Assembly: GCA_964484325.1 (NCBI GenBank)
Contig: CAZAEE010000001.1
Span: forward strand, 1 to 64,000
Origin: CAYLXX01 sp964484325
GTDB taxonomy: Bacteria > Patescibacteriota > Microgenomatia > UBA1406 > GWC2-37-13
Reading direction: 5' to 3'
Length of the DNA: 64,000 nt
Numbering within the stretch: the stretch's first letter is position 1; each line of letters starts with the position of its first letter. The notes beneath the pieces were generated by a model. The model searched no databases. It had not been told where the DNA came from and saw only the letters and a list, made by a program, of their open reading frames with translations. Made by a program: the position numbers and the translations under genes. Positions 52,170 through 61,073 of the stretch are shown piece by piece.

Positions 52170-53909
52170 TTATCTTTTTTCTACATTATACAGCGGACCA
52201 ACAATTTGAATATTGGCCGGTGCTCGCAAATTGAAAAAGCTCTTAAACTCACTGGCGCTGAAACTCAGTGAGCCACCGTCACCTGATATGGAAATAGAGG
52301 TGGTTTTCCCAGACCCAGTGTCCCAGCTGACATTGACATCGTTGGCACTGTTTAACGGACTTCCACCCCGACTTCTTAACTCTTGTTTAACTCGCTCATG
52401 ATCCCACGTATCAGTGCCTTCGGGATTGGGCTTATCCACTTGATATAAATGTTTATTTGTATTCGAATCTCGACGCGATAAATCAATCACATTGGCGATG
52501 TCGGCTACCTCGTCTGACTTTAACCAAGCTGTTCCACTGTAATCAGATCGGGCACCCCAATCACAGTAAAACCAAGGAGAAGCTTTATCATAAGCATTAT
52601 TTTGCAAATCTGAAAAATTGTTTACCGAGCCATTCGCGTCTGAGGCATTTTTGGTATATCCCGTATCTGACCAACCGATATCGCCCGATGAATGGACATA
52701 CCCCCCATGAGTTGAGGAAAACCATGCTTTAATCGGTTGACCTCCACTTGTTAACACAATCCCGGCAGTGTCACTGACTGCCTGGTTCCAGGCATCGCTA
52801 TTTTCTTCTCTTTTTACCACTTGACAACTTTGACTGGGACAAATGGGATTTTGACCATTGTTGGTGTAAGCTAAAGCATAGGAGCGTGCAGCAATGGCCT
52901 GAGCTTTCAAAGCTTCTGAGGGCCAATTGGCCGGAATCTCGTACAAATGTTTTAAATAATCTTCAATTGACCATGAATCGTCAAATGACTGACCATAGTC
53001 ATTGGTTCCGCTGACATGAATGCTCGTTCCCTGATCATGACCTGTGGAATAATCAGCGCTGTAATACGCTTGTAAAATTTGCTGGGCATTTTGTCCGGAC
53101 TCAGCCCGCCCTTTTGCGCCATATTGATTAAGACCGACTCTGTTGGGTACTCCGTATGTGAAAAACCCAATTCGTGGACTAAAACCAGGATCTTTGCCGT
53201 TTGCTAAATCGCTTGAGCAACCACTCCCCAGTCCTGCATAAGCACTCTGAGGAATATGAAGATCTGCGAGTTTCTGAGCTAATAATTGTTGTTGTCGGGC
53301 AGACAATTGAGCAATTTGACTAGCTAATGTGTCCTCATATTGTTTGGATTTTGTTATTTCACCAGCTAAAAACACTGATTGCTTATTAACTTCATCTTTA
53401 ATTGTAGTGAGTTTTGCCGTTTCACTCTCAATTAGAGATTTTTTATCCTCAAGAGCATTTATGTAATAGACAATTTTTATAATTTGCTTCCGGTCGTCAT
53501 CGATTAAAGACCGGTAATAGAAAAAATTCCGAAATGACTTGGAGAAATCATCTGTCACAATAAGATTAACCAGGCCGAAGGGATTTTTACCGAGATTTTT
53601 GTAGTAGGACACTGTACGTGCCTCCAATACGTCTTTTTGCTTTGCCAACTCCTTTTCGCCATCTTTCACTTCTTTTTCCTTTTTCACTAATTCTTGTTCA
53701 AGAAGGGCGACACGGTTTTTTATACCAGCTAACTGGGAGTTGAGTGCATTCAGATTTTTTTCATTGGTCTGAGTTGCGCTTTGAGAAAGGTTAAGCGATT
53801 TTTTTAAATCACCTAGTTGTTTGGTAATATCATCATATTCATCAGCCCGCACTATAGGAAGGAAAAGAAAAAGAAGAATCAAAAAAACAATACTGAGAAT
53901 TCGCGCCAT
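52170..53909 (-). CDS. SpoIID/LytB-domain protein with coiled coil
   Basis: 579 residues. Signal peptide (1-22), a long coiled coil (~25-225) like that of PcsB/CwlO-type division proteins, a short Cys loop, and a SpoIID/LytB domain (~250-560) with GLNQYGAKGRAESGQNAQQI, LKAQAIAARSYALAYTN and WFSSTHGGY. SpoIID cleaves peptidoglycan glycan strands in sporulating bacteria; here it most likely acts in wall growth or division. TATAAT (53917-53922 on the minus strand) ends seven bases before the ATG. Confidence 0.85.
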   Translation of the reverse strand: MARILSIVFLILLFLFLPIVRADEYDDITKQLGDLKKSLNLSQSATQTNEKNLNALNSQLAGIKNRVALLEQELVKKEKEVKDGEKELAKQKDVLEARTVSYYKNLGKNPFGLVNLIVTDDFSKSFRNFFYYRSLIDDDRKQIIKIVYYINALEDKKSLIESETAKLTTIKDEVNKQSVFLAGEITKSKQYEDTLASQIAQLSARQQQLLAQKLADLHIPQSAYAGLGSGCSSDLANGKDPGFSPRIGFFTYGVPNRVGLNQYGAKGRAESGQNAQQILQAYYSADYSTGHDQGTSIHVSGTNDYGQSFDDSWSIEDYLKHLYEIPANWPSEALKAQAIAARSYALAYTNNGQNPICPSQSCQVVKREENSDAWNQAVSDTAGIVLTSGGQPIKAWFSSTHGGYVHSSGDIGWSDTGYTKNASDANGSVNNFSDLQNNAYDKASPWFYCDWGARSDYSGTAWLKSDEVADIANVIDLSRRDSNTNKHLYQVDKPNPEGTDTWDHERVKQELRSRGGSPLNSANDVNVSWDTGSGKTTSISISGDGGSLSFSASEFKSFFNLRAPANIQIVGPLYNVEKR

Positions 53910-53994
53910 AGGTATTATTATAGCCTAATAAAAGCACTTGATTCAAACGTCGTTCCTCAATTTACATATTGTAAGGTTTGCTATACTGAACTGT

Positions 53995-54576
53995 ATGTGG
54001 CGACTACTTTTTATATTTGTTCTTGCTTTTAACATTTTTGTCTCCCAACCAGTGGTTCACGCACAAACAGAAGAAAGATTTGCCGAGTGCGATCTTTGTG
54101 GCTATTGTAAAGGAAAAGAAATACCGGCCAATTGGCTTAGTTGTAAGCGTTGTCTTTATCCTGATGTAACGAGTAATAACGCAGCGGATAATCGTACTTT
54201 GGTCATTAATCCTGATGATAATACTGGCCCAACACCTAAATTAGGCAGACACTATACAATGATCGGGTGTTTGAAAACTGATCTGGACGATTTTACCAGT
54301 AGTGGCGCGGCGGGAAATGTTGTACAAACACTTCTTGACCTACTTTTCAAAGTCGCCGGAGCAGTGGCATTTCTGTATCTTATGTATGGCTCGTTTATCA
54401 TTATTACTTCCCAAGGGGATGTAGAAAAACTCAACTATGGTCGAAGAATTATCACGGGAGCAATTGTTGGCCTGATCTTTTCACTGTCTTCACTTCTTAT
54501 TATTGGTTTACTCGGATCGGGTGTTTTGAAAATCCCTGGATTTAGTGTTGGAACAGGTCCCTCACCCATCCAATAA
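53995..54576 (+). CDS. VirB2/TrbC-like pilin-type protein (fourth copy) with Cys-rich head
   Basis: 193 residues from ATG 53995. Signal peptide (1-24), a Cys-rich external region (CDLCGYCKGKEI, CKRC, GCLKTD), then two helices around ITSQGDVEKLNYGRRIITGA, a pilin-type core like those at 7311-8896 but more divergent. An ATG at 53938 is rejected: TATACT at 53982-53987 ends seven bases before ATG 53995 and only that start leaves a clean signal peptide. Confidence 0.7.
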   Translation: MWRLLFIFVLAFNIFVSQPVVHAQTEERFAECDLCGYCKGKEIPANWLSCKRCLYPDVTSNNAADNRTLVINPDDNTGPTPKLGRHYTMIGCLKTDLDDFTSSGAAGNVVQTLLDLLFKVAGAVAFLYLMYGSFIIITSQGDVEKLNYGRRIITGAIVGLIFSLSSLLIIGLLGSGVLKIPGFSVGTGPSPIQ

Positions 54577-55029
54577 TTACTTTTTGATTTTTTTAAGAAG
54601 AAATCCTACGGCCAATGTACCGAATTCAAGAGGTAGCAAAATTGTAGGCGCACCAGTTTCTGGTATTGATTCTATAGATTGGTTTTTTTGATATACCATA
54701 TAGGTTAAAGTAGGGGTAGGAACTTTTGATGGCTGAATATACATGACTTGAGTATTTTTATATATTGTGGGAGAAATACGAACAATACGAGTCGGTTTAA
54801 TTGTAGGTGTAAGTGTGGGTGTTGGAGTAGCTTTTCCTAAAAAGGAGAAAAAACCTTTCTTTTCAGTACTTTTTGGCGTTGGTGTGGGAGTCGCAGTTAA
54901 AACTACCTTCCTGTCATTGCTTGTTAGGATTCTTTGTCTTATATTCAATCTCCCGGTGACAACGGCAATAAAAACAACCACCACTATAAGTCCAAGAACG
55001 AAGGATATAACTCTATTGAAATCTCCCAT
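54577..55029 (-). CDS. Membrane-anchored Thr-Pro protein with IPETG motif
   Basis: 150 residues from ATG 55029. Helix at ~7-27, then Thr-Pro-rich stretches (TATPTPTPKSTEKKG, TPTPTLTPTIKPT) and a C-terminal IPETG, a hydrophobic segment (ILLPLEFGTLAVGFLL) and KKIKK. That end is a sortase-type signal, although the protein also has an N-terminal anchor. Convergent with the VirB2-like gene. The ORF extends to 55068, but that start lacks any support. Confidence 0.6.
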   Translation of the reverse strand: MGDFNRVISFVLGLIVVVVFIAVVTGRLNIRQRILTSNDRKVVLTATPTPTPKSTEKKGFFSFLGKATPTPTLTPTIKPTRIVRISPTIYKNTQVMYIQPSKVPTPTLTYMVYQKNQSIESIPETGAPTILLPLEFGTLAVGFLLKKIKK

Positions 55030-55078
55030 AAGATGAATAATTATAACATTATAGGATATAGAATACAAGTGACAATTC

Positions 55079-55397
55079 TCACCCTTTTGCCAGGGAAAAG
55101 ACGTAAATAGTTTTAGCGCCGGCCTTTTTTAAGAGTTTTGCAGCCTTACCCATTGTTGAACCTGTGGAGTTACACATCATCAATAAGAATAATAGGTTCT
55201 TGGGGTATTTTTACGCCATTTTTAATATGAAAAACTCCCTACACGTTTTTCAGTCTTTCTGAATGTTTAACCTGCGCTTGAGTGATGAACAAATGTGTTT
55301 TTCTAGGCTGTTACAGCTTAAACAAGTCTTTGGAAAAAGTAAATCAATCAACTCACTAGAAAGTTTATATAACAGGAAAAAAAAATTGCAGTCGCAT
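55079..55397 (-). pseudogene. comF: comF (competence/phosphoribosyltransferase) relic
   Basis: On the minus strand, the N-terminal ComF signature LIDLLFPKTCLSC (about 55351-55311) and the end of the family are present, but the middle (~130 codons) is gone. Fragments RLKNV, then GVFHIKNGVKIPQEPIILIDDV after a TAG stop, and NSTGSTMGKAAKLLKK in a shifted frame, cover the PRPP loop and C-terminus, which ends at TGA 55079-55081. There is thus a deletion, a nonsense codon and a frameshift; a 9-T run just after the only nearby ATG (55397) also puts it out of frame. ComF takes part in DNA uptake or repair. I judge it inactive. Confidence 0.75.
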
Positions 55398-55503
55398 ATA
55401 TACAACAACATGATGTACTCTGCTATGTTTTGTGACCTTGTTTTTGTATGTTTAAATGTTTATTATTTGTGGATAAGTTATCCACATTGTTTACACACCT
55501 GAT
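55398..55503 (+). promoter_or_regulatory. dnaA upstream region with paired DnaA boxes
   Basis: TGTGGATAA (55468-55476) and TTATCCACA (55478-55486) form a perfect head-to-head pair of consensus DnaA boxes separated by one base, 18 bases before the dnaA ATG. This is where DnaA would bind to control its own gene and is part of the origin. Confidence 0.85.
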
Positions 55504-56829
55504 ATGAATTTGCCATTTTGGGGAGAGTTCCTCGAAAAGTTTGCTCAAGAAAAAAACGACTTGCTTTTATCTTTTTTAAAGCAAGGTGAACCAACCACCC
55601 TTGAGGAAAATAAGCTTACGATAAGCTACCAGAATCGGGGTTTGGCCAGCTATCTTGAGAAAAGAAAAGCCGAAGTTGAGCGACTACTTGAAAAACATAC
55701 AGGAAACAAAGTCCAAATTACCTTTGTTTTTACATCCAAGCAAACAAAGTCAGAAGCACCTCCTATTTTGACATATGAACCTTCCAAAGAAGATTTCTTT
55801 ATAAGAGCTGGACTTAATTTAAAGTATCAGTTTGAAAACTTTGCCGTATCTTCAGGTAATCAAGTAGCTTTCGCCGCTGCCCAATCTGTTTCATCAAGCC
55901 CGGGCACCTCATATAACCCACTGTTTCTTTACGGGGGTGTTGGTGTGGGCAAAACCCATCTTGCCCAAGCAATTGCGCGCACTATTTTAGAGCATGATCC
56001 TGAAAAAAAAGCACTCTTTGCACCAGGTGACAGATTTATCAACGAGCATATTGAGTCTATTCGAGAAAAAACCGCCGCTCGTTTTCGCCGTAAATACCGT
56101 TACCTTGATATTGTGATTGTTGATGATGTTCAGTTTATTGCTGGCAAAGACTCAGTTCAAGATGAGTTTTTCCATATGTTTAATTCTATTGTTTCAACAG
56201 GTGGTCAAGTAATTCTCACCTCAGACAGACCACCAACTGAAATAAAAAATCTAACCGATAGACTCCGATCACGATTTTCCGGAGGGTTGATTATTGACAT
56301 ACAACCACCCGATTTTGAGCTGCGCACCGCTATTCTTCTTATTAAAGCCAAGGAAAAAAATATTGAGATTGATATTGAAGCGGCCAAAATAATTGCTGAT
56401 CATGTGAGTGATACGCGTGGCCTTGAAGGGACCCTTATTTCTCTATATGCACAAACACTCAATTCTGGGCGCTCAGGAATAGATATTGAGGCAGTTGATC
56501 GATTTTTCAGTGAAAAAAAAGTTAGAGTGATAAATAGAACCTCACCAAGTGACATTATAAAAACTGTTTGTACTTTCTACAACATTAAACAGTCTCAAAT
56601 TAAGTCTCCTATTAGATCAGAAAACATTGCACTCGCACGCCAAACAATCATGTACCTTATTCGGCATGAGCTTAATTTAAACTATGAAGACATCGCCCAT
56701 CTTTTAAACAGAAAAGACCATACGACTGTTATGCATGGCTACGATAAGATACAAAATATGCTTATGCGCGATCAAAAATTCAAAGAAGAGATTGATGCAA
56801 TCACCCAAACACTTCACTCATCAACATGA
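55504..56829 (+). CDS. dnaA: Chromosomal replication initiator protein DnaA
   Basis: 441 residues. Domain I is ~1-75, domain III has Walker A GGVGVGKTHLAQAIA (~143) and Walker B VIVDDVQFIAGK, and domain IV ends with LLNRKDHTTVMHGYDKI, the DnaA-box-binding signature. DnaA-ATP opens the origin. No ribosome binding site is evident. The neighbouring DnaA boxes on both sides make self-regulation likely. Confidence 0.97.
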   Translation: MNLPFWGEFLEKFAQEKNDLLLSFLKQGEPTTLEENKLTISYQNRGLASYLEKRKAEVERLLEKHTGNKVQITFVFTSKQTKSEAPPILTYEPSKEDFFIRAGLNLKYQFENFAVSSGNQVAFAAAQSVSSSPGTSYNPLFLYGGVGVGKTHLAQAIARTILEHDPEKKALFAPGDRFINEHIESIREKTAARFRRKYRYLDIVIVDDVQFIAGKDSVQDEFFHMFNSIVSTGGQVILTSDRPPTEIKNLTDRLRSRFSGGLIIDIQPPDFELRTAILLIKAKEKNIEIDIEAAKIIADHVSDTRGLEGTLISLYAQTLNSGRSGIDIEAVDRFFSEKKVRVINRTSPSDIIKTVCTFYNIKQSQIKSPIRSENIALARQTIMYLIRHELNLNYEDIAHLLNRKDHTTVMHGYDKIQNMLMRDQKFKEEIDAITQTLHSST

Positions 56830-56934
56830 AATCCACACTCTATCAACAGATATTTTTTTTGGTTTGTAATGTCTTGAAAATCTAAACCAAATTTTATACA
56901 CTTATACCCATACCCTACTACTACTATTTAATAT
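56830..56934 (+). other. Probable oriC unwinding region between dnaA and dnaN
   Basis: Within 105 bases lie two overlapping DnaA-box-like nonamers, TTATACACT (56894-56902) and TTATACCCA (56902-56910), then CTACTACTACTA (56915-56926) followed by TTTAATATA. This is the order found in the Bacillus subtilis unwinding element: DnaA boxes, then DnaA-trios (read as TAG repeats on the other strand), then AT-rich DNA. Together with the paired boxes upstream of dnaA this is my candidate replication origin. Confidence 0.75.
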
Positions 56935-58032
56935 ATGAAAATAAATCTAAGAAAAGACCAATTTCTTGACAAACTACAACTAGCATCGCATTTTATATCA
57001 ACAAAAATCTCAGCTTCACAAGCATTACAGAATATATTACTAAAAGGTGAAGAACAGAAGCTTCATATTTACTCTACTAATTTAAATACATACTTCCATA
57101 CAAGTATCAATCTGAAGGAAACAGCTGCATTTCAAGTTTTAGTCGACCCAAAAAAGATGATTGAATTTCTGACTTTTGTCAGCCCTGGCTCAATTGAACT
57201 GGAAGTTAAAGAAAAACAAATAACAATCTCCAGTGAAAAATCTAAAGGGAATTTCTCAATAACAACAACTTCAGACTTTCCCCTACCGCCTGCGATATCA
57301 GAAAAGGGGCATAAACTCGAAGGAGTTTTTTTAATGAAAAATTTACCCCATTTGTTGTTTACTGCATCAAGAGATGAGAGTCGACCGGTTCTGACAGGAG
57401 TAAACTTCTTAAATACCGACAATGAGCTTCTTCTTGTGGCAACAGACGGATTCCGATTATCTCTAGTTAAGGAAAAGTCGACTCAAAATCTTCCTTCAAT
57501 GATTATTCCGGCCGAGTTTCTTGATGAAGTTGTAAAACACTTGAAAGGTGAAAAGGATGCAGTTTTTTCCTACTCTGATAAGGAGAAACTGGTTAAATTC
57601 ACAATAGGTGAAGACGAATTCTACTCTCGATTAATCGAAGGAGATTTTCCTCCGTTTGAAAAGGTTTTGCTAAGCGAGTCTAAAACCCAAATTACTCTGG
57701 ATAAAGCTGAGTTTTTAAGAAATGTTAAATTGATTTCGGTTTTTGCACGAGAGTTTTCCAATGTTGTTGTGTGTGAGTTTAAAAAAGATGGTTTGTATAT
57801 TAAGCCAAAAAAAGAAGCCAATGAAGAAAATAGTTCATTTCAAGAGATAACAATAACCGGAGAAGAACAGAAAGTTGCTTTTAACTTCAGATATTTACTC
57901 GATCTTTTAAATCACATCGAGGAAAAGAACGTTAATATTGAAATTCTTCGTCCCGATGCTCCAGTTGCATTTAAATTAGCTAAAAACCCGAACTTTCTTC
58001 ACATCATCATGCCTGTTAGAATACAAGAATGA
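56935..58032 (+). CDS. dnaN: DNA polymerase III sliding clamp (beta subunit)
   Basis: 365 residues, normal length for the clamp. Three clamp domains; RDESRPVLTGVNF and LVATDGFRLSLV in the middle domain are conserved. The C-terminus HIIMPVRIQE matches the usual MPVR(L/I). The clamp holds polymerase III on DNA. The adjoining NUDIX gene begins in its last codons (ATGA). Confidence 0.96.
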   Translation: MKINLRKDQFLDKLQLASHFISTKISASQALQNILLKGEEQKLHIYSTNLNTYFHTSINLKETAAFQVLVDPKKMIEFLTFVSPGSIELEVKEKQITISSEKSKGNFSITTTSDFPLPPAISEKGHKLEGVFLMKNLPHLLFTASRDESRPVLTGVNFLNTDNELLLVATDGFRLSLVKEKSTQNLPSMIIPAEFLDEVVKHLKGEKDAVFSYSDKEKLVKFTIGEDEFYSRLIEGDFPPFEKVLLSESKTQITLDKAEFLRNVKLISVFAREFSNVVVCEFKKDGLYIKPKKEANEENSSFQEITITGEEQKVAFNFRYLLDLLNHIEEKNVNIEILRPDAPVAFKLAKNPNFLHIIMPVRIQE

Positions 58033-58514
58033 GTATGGTTGAACATTCTTTCAGAAAAGGTATTGATTACACTGGAGTTACCAGTGGTATATGGGCGTTT
58101 AATGATGAAGGTAAGTTTTTAATGATAAAAAGAAGTATAGGTGCGCGAGATGAGCATGGGAGATGGGATCTTGTTGGTGGAAGCATGGAGTTTGACGAGT
58201 CGCCAGAGGAAATGGCTCGACGCGAAATGAAGGAGGAAGTAAATTGTGATATAAAAAACCTAGAGTTTATAGGAATAAACGACGTCCACCGCATGCAAAA
58301 TAACATTGCCACTCATTGGATTTGTCTTCTTTTTAAGGGGAATATTGATAAAAATCAGGTAAAAATTATGGAGCCTGAAAAAATAGAAGAATTTGGATGG
58401 TTTACACTTGAAAACCCCCCCCCGCTCCACTCTATGTATTTGCAAGCTTACGAAATTGCCAAACATAGATTTTCGATAGTGGAGGAGATAAAAAATGAAC
58501 GAAGAAATTGGTAA
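58029..58514 (+). CDS. NUDIX hydrolase
   Basis: 161 residues. GGSMEFDESPEEMARREMKE (~52-72) and the next EEV give the NUDIX box GX5EX7REUXEEXGU (with G replaced by N/C in part). Likely hydrolyses a nucleoside diphosphate derivative, perhaps oxidised dNTPs, which fits its coupling to dnaN. Confidence 0.88.
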   Translation: MSMVEHSFRKGIDYTGVTSGIWAFNDEGKFLMIKRSIGARDEHGRWDLVGGSMEFDESPEEMARREMKEEVNCDIKNLEFIGINDVHRMQNNIATHWICLLFKGNIDKNQVKIMEPEKIEEFGWFTLENPPPLHSMYLQAYEIAKHRFSIVEEIKNERRNW

Positions 58515-58523
58515 TATTGCAAA

Positions 58524-58931
58524 TTATCTTCCCAAAGCCTTTTTTACGAGGGAATCTGCGAGTTTATTTCCTTCTCGAAGGGTGTGAGTGTAGGTTGTGG
58601 GAATATTTAATTCTTGTTCAAGAGTTTTTACCCTGAAAAAATACTTTTTGATGTCTGGACTTTTTACTTTATATAAACCGGTTAACTGACGAACCATAAG
58701 TTGCGAATCAGAGGTAACTGAAATAGTGTCAACAGGATGACTTAAAACAACTTCTTTTGTCTTTTCTAATGCTTTTATGAGAGCAGTATATTCAGCAGTG
58801 TTGTTTGAAGCAATACCTATTCTTTCACTATGTTGAAAGAGAATATCTCCATCTAGATATATAACATACGCAAAGGCGGCTTCTCCAGGGTTATTGAGCG
58901 AGCCGCCATCGGTAAAAATCTTCAATTGCAT
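58524..58931 (-). CDS. rnhA: Ribonuclease HI-like protein
   Basis: 135 residues. KIFTDGGSLNNPGEAAFAYV has the first catalytic Asp and the GGSxxNPG motif; NNTAEYTALIKAL has the catalytic Glu; SDSQLMVRQ carries the second Asp; and the GNKLADSLVKKA end supplies the last. All four acidic positions are present. It would remove RNA from RNA-DNA hybrids. Confidence 0.9.
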   Translation of the reverse strand: MQLKIFTDGGSLNNPGEAAFAYVIYLDGDILFQHSERIGIASNNTAEYTALIKALEKTKEVVLSHPVDTISVTSDSQLMVRQLTGLYKVKSPDIKKYFFRVKTLEQELNIPTTYTHTLREGNKLADSLVKKALGR

Positions 58932-58960
58932 GGGTTTATTATACCCTATAGGTTGGTCGT

Positions 58961-59188
58961 TTATCTTTTACTACTGCACACTTTACAGTCACTCATGTGA
59001 GTTGCCATTATATAAAGAGCCGATGCTCCAACTAAAATGTATATAAGGTTTTCCGCTGATGGAATGCTGCCGAATATTGTGTTGACCAGGTTAAAATTTA
59101 AAAGCCCGACGAGCCCCCAATTTAAACCACCAATAAAAAGAAGCAGGTATGCAACTATATGTACCATTTTCATTGTTCTCTTATTCAT
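58961..59188 (-). CDS. DUF378 membrane protein
   Basis: 75 residues from ATG 59188, preceded by GGGGGTGATC. Two helices around LLFIGGLNWGLVGLLNFNLV and LIYILVGASALYIMA, typical of DUF378, a small membrane family. Ends CKVCSSKR. Function unknown. Confidence 0.85.
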   Translation of the reverse strand: MNKRTMKMVHIVAYLLLFIGGLNWGLVGLLNFNLVNTIFGSIPSAENLIYILVGASALYIMATHMSDCKVCSSKR

Positions 59189-59280
59189 ACTGATCACCCC
59201 CAATCCCTTTAAAAATTATTGCTTGATTTAATAGTAAGCAGAACAGTATGGAGTTTTCAAGCGGAAAATACTATGGAGGG

Positions 59281-59721
59281 TTATTTTTTACTAATAGTGG
59301 GGTTATTAGTTGCTTTTTCAGATAACATCGTTATGAAAGACTCTAGTTTTTCAATTTTTTGCTGAGTGGTTTTTTCTCTTTCAACAATAGAAGTCTTAAC
59401 TACACCACGTCTACCAAGATCAAGTGCAAAATTGTGGATACGTATACGTGCTATTTCATGTATGGCGCTTGTTCCTAAAATAAGTCGCAATTCTTTTTCA
59501 GGCAGATTTTTTACGAATGGATGATCTGCCAAGACCATTGACGCGGAAAGTGCGAAATCGTCCTTTAAATGCATTTCAAGCACTATTGATGGATTTGTTT
59601 CTTTAAGGTAATTTATACGAGTATTAATTCTGTTCTGGTCAAATAATATAAACTTGTCTTGACTATAAAGTTTTTCCACTGCAGTTTTAGGACTGTGTTG
59701 AAACACGAGTAGTTTTTCCAT
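59281..59721 (-). CDS. Hypothetical protein, neighbour of the recombinase homologue
   Basis: 146 residues, soluble, helical in the C-terminal half with a coiled coil (ERTTQQKIEKLESFI-like). No family recognised. It follows the XerD-like gene by nine bases and may be co-transcribed. Confidence 0.55.
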   Translation of the reverse strand: MEKLLVFQHSPKTAVEKLYSQDKFILFDQNRINTRINYLKETNPSIVLEMHLKDDFALSASMVLADHPFVKNLPEKELRLILGTSAIHEIARIRIHNFALDLGRRGVVKTSIVEREKTTQQKIEKLESFITMLSEKATNNPTISKK

Positions 59722-59730
59722 AAAAAAGAT

Positions 59731-60594
59731 TTAAAGTTGTCCTAATTTTTCTTTTCTCTCAGCTTCTTCTTTAACCAGATTAAGGAATCTTTCGGTTGAA
59801 GATAAGCGTCTATGGCCAACGATTTTGGCGATATATTCAAGGCTAGCGCCGTTCATTAACTGATGAGCAATGAAAGTATTTCTCAAGTCATTAACAGTAA
59901 CATTTTCGATCTCAACTTCACGAAAACAACGGTCGATAATCTGTCTAATGTTTCGGATAAGTAAAGGATGACCAGTACGAGTGATAAACACATGATCGTC
60001 ATTGCCTTTACTATCTCGCATCTTAAGATATTCTTCCAGAGCCTTTTTAGCAGCCTTGTTTAAAGGCACTTCACGCTCGATGTTTTTACCATAAGGTCGG
60101 ATGTGAAGAGTTTCTTCTTTAATATCGGTAAGTTGAAGCTCGGCGAGCTCACCGATTTTGACCCCGGTTTGCAATAAAACCTCCACCAATGCATATGAAC
60201 GTGGATCTTCTTTGGCTAAGTCTCGTAGAGCTCGATACTCGAGCTTACTGAGAATTCGAGGAGGGGTCTGGGTGTACTTCGGATGAGAAATATCCAAAGC
60301 TGGGTTTTGTTCGATAATGTCGCTGTTTTTTAAATATCGGAAAAAAGTCCGAATAGAGTTGAGCTTACGTGAGGCTGATTTTTTTGTATAGTTATCGGTA
60401 AGAAGCTTATTTATGAACGCTTCAATATCGTCTTTTTTTACTTCACGAATGTCATTTTTTTCCTTTGTCGTTAAAAATCCTATAAACTGTTCCAGATCTT
60501 TCTTATACGCGACGAGCGTAAATTGTGACTTTCCCTGGCTTTGAAGATAACTTATGAAGTTTTCCAGAAGCTTGGGAAGGAAGTATGTATCCAT
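59731..60594 (-). CDS. Tyrosine-recombinase (XerC/D-like) homologue lacking catalytic residues
   Basis: 287 residues from ATG 60594. N-terminal SAM-like DNA-binding domain (~1-90) and C-terminal catalytic fold (~110-287). Aligned by eye with XerD: the first Arg is Lys (TGVKIGEL, ~146); the active-site Lys region is kept (YGKNIEREVPL); the His of HxxR is Asn (VNDLRN, ~235) while the second Arg stays; the second His is kept (VGHRRL); and the Tyr nucleophile is Phe (STERFLNL, ~270). Losing Arg, His and Tyr together predicts no recombinase activity, though DNA binding may remain. The longer frame to 60648 is not supported. Confidence 0.82.
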   Translation of the reverse strand: MDTYFLPKLLENFISYLQSQGKSQFTLVAYKKDLEQFIGFLTTKEKNDIREVKKDDIEAFINKLLTDNYTKKSASRKLNSIRTFFRYLKNSDIIEQNPALDISHPKYTQTPPRILSKLEYRALRDLAKEDPRSYALVEVLLQTGVKIGELAELQLTDIKEETLHIRPYGKNIEREVPLNKAAKKALEEYLKMRDSKGNDDHVFITRTGHPLLIRNIRQIIDRCFREVEIENVTVNDLRNTFIAHQLMNGASLEYIAKIVGHRRLSSTERFLNLVKEEAERKEKLGQL

Positions 60595-60737
60595 ATTGAG
60601 CCTATAATATAACATATAGTGCTGGAACATGCAAGGGGTAATACACACCTTTTATGTAAGAAATTACCTAACTGCTCCTATTGATAAATAACAAACTGTC
60701 TGTTACTATTAAAATTAGCCTCAATTTTTCAATATTT

Positions 60738-61061
60738 ATGGCAGTTTCTGCGGTAACAAAAGATACTTTTCAAAAAGACGTTCTCCAGAGTCCTGGTCTC
60801 GTTTTTGTGGATTTCTACGCTGAGTGGTGTGGACCGTGCAAGCTCACTTCTCCTATAGTTGCTCAGCTTTCAGAAGAAATGAAAGATATTAAGTTTGTTG
60901 AGGTTGATGTCGACCAAAATCAGGAACTTTCCTCTCAATACTCGGTGTTTTCCATCCCGACGTTTATCATCTTTAAAAATGGTCAGATTGTGGGTCAATT
61001 TGTGGGCGCGATGGGTAAGGAAGGGTTTGTGTCGGAAATCAATCGTGCGAAGGCTGCTTGA
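60738..61061 (+). CDS. trxA: Thioredoxin
   Basis: 107 residues from ATG 60738. FVDFYAEWCGPCKLTSPIV carries the WCGPC active site (Cys 31 and 34), followed by VDVDQNQELSSQYSVFSIPT with the cis-Pro. A general thiol reductant of the cytoplasm. The ORF's upstream Met at 60681 only adds an unlikely leader. Confidence 0.95.
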   Translation: MAVSAVTKDTFQKDVLQSPGLVFVDFYAEWCGPCKLTSPIVAQLSEEMKDIKFVEVDVDQNQELSSQYSVFSIPTFIIFKNGQIVGQFVGAMGKEGFVSEINRAKAA

Positions 61062-61073
61062 GGTACTTCAGCT

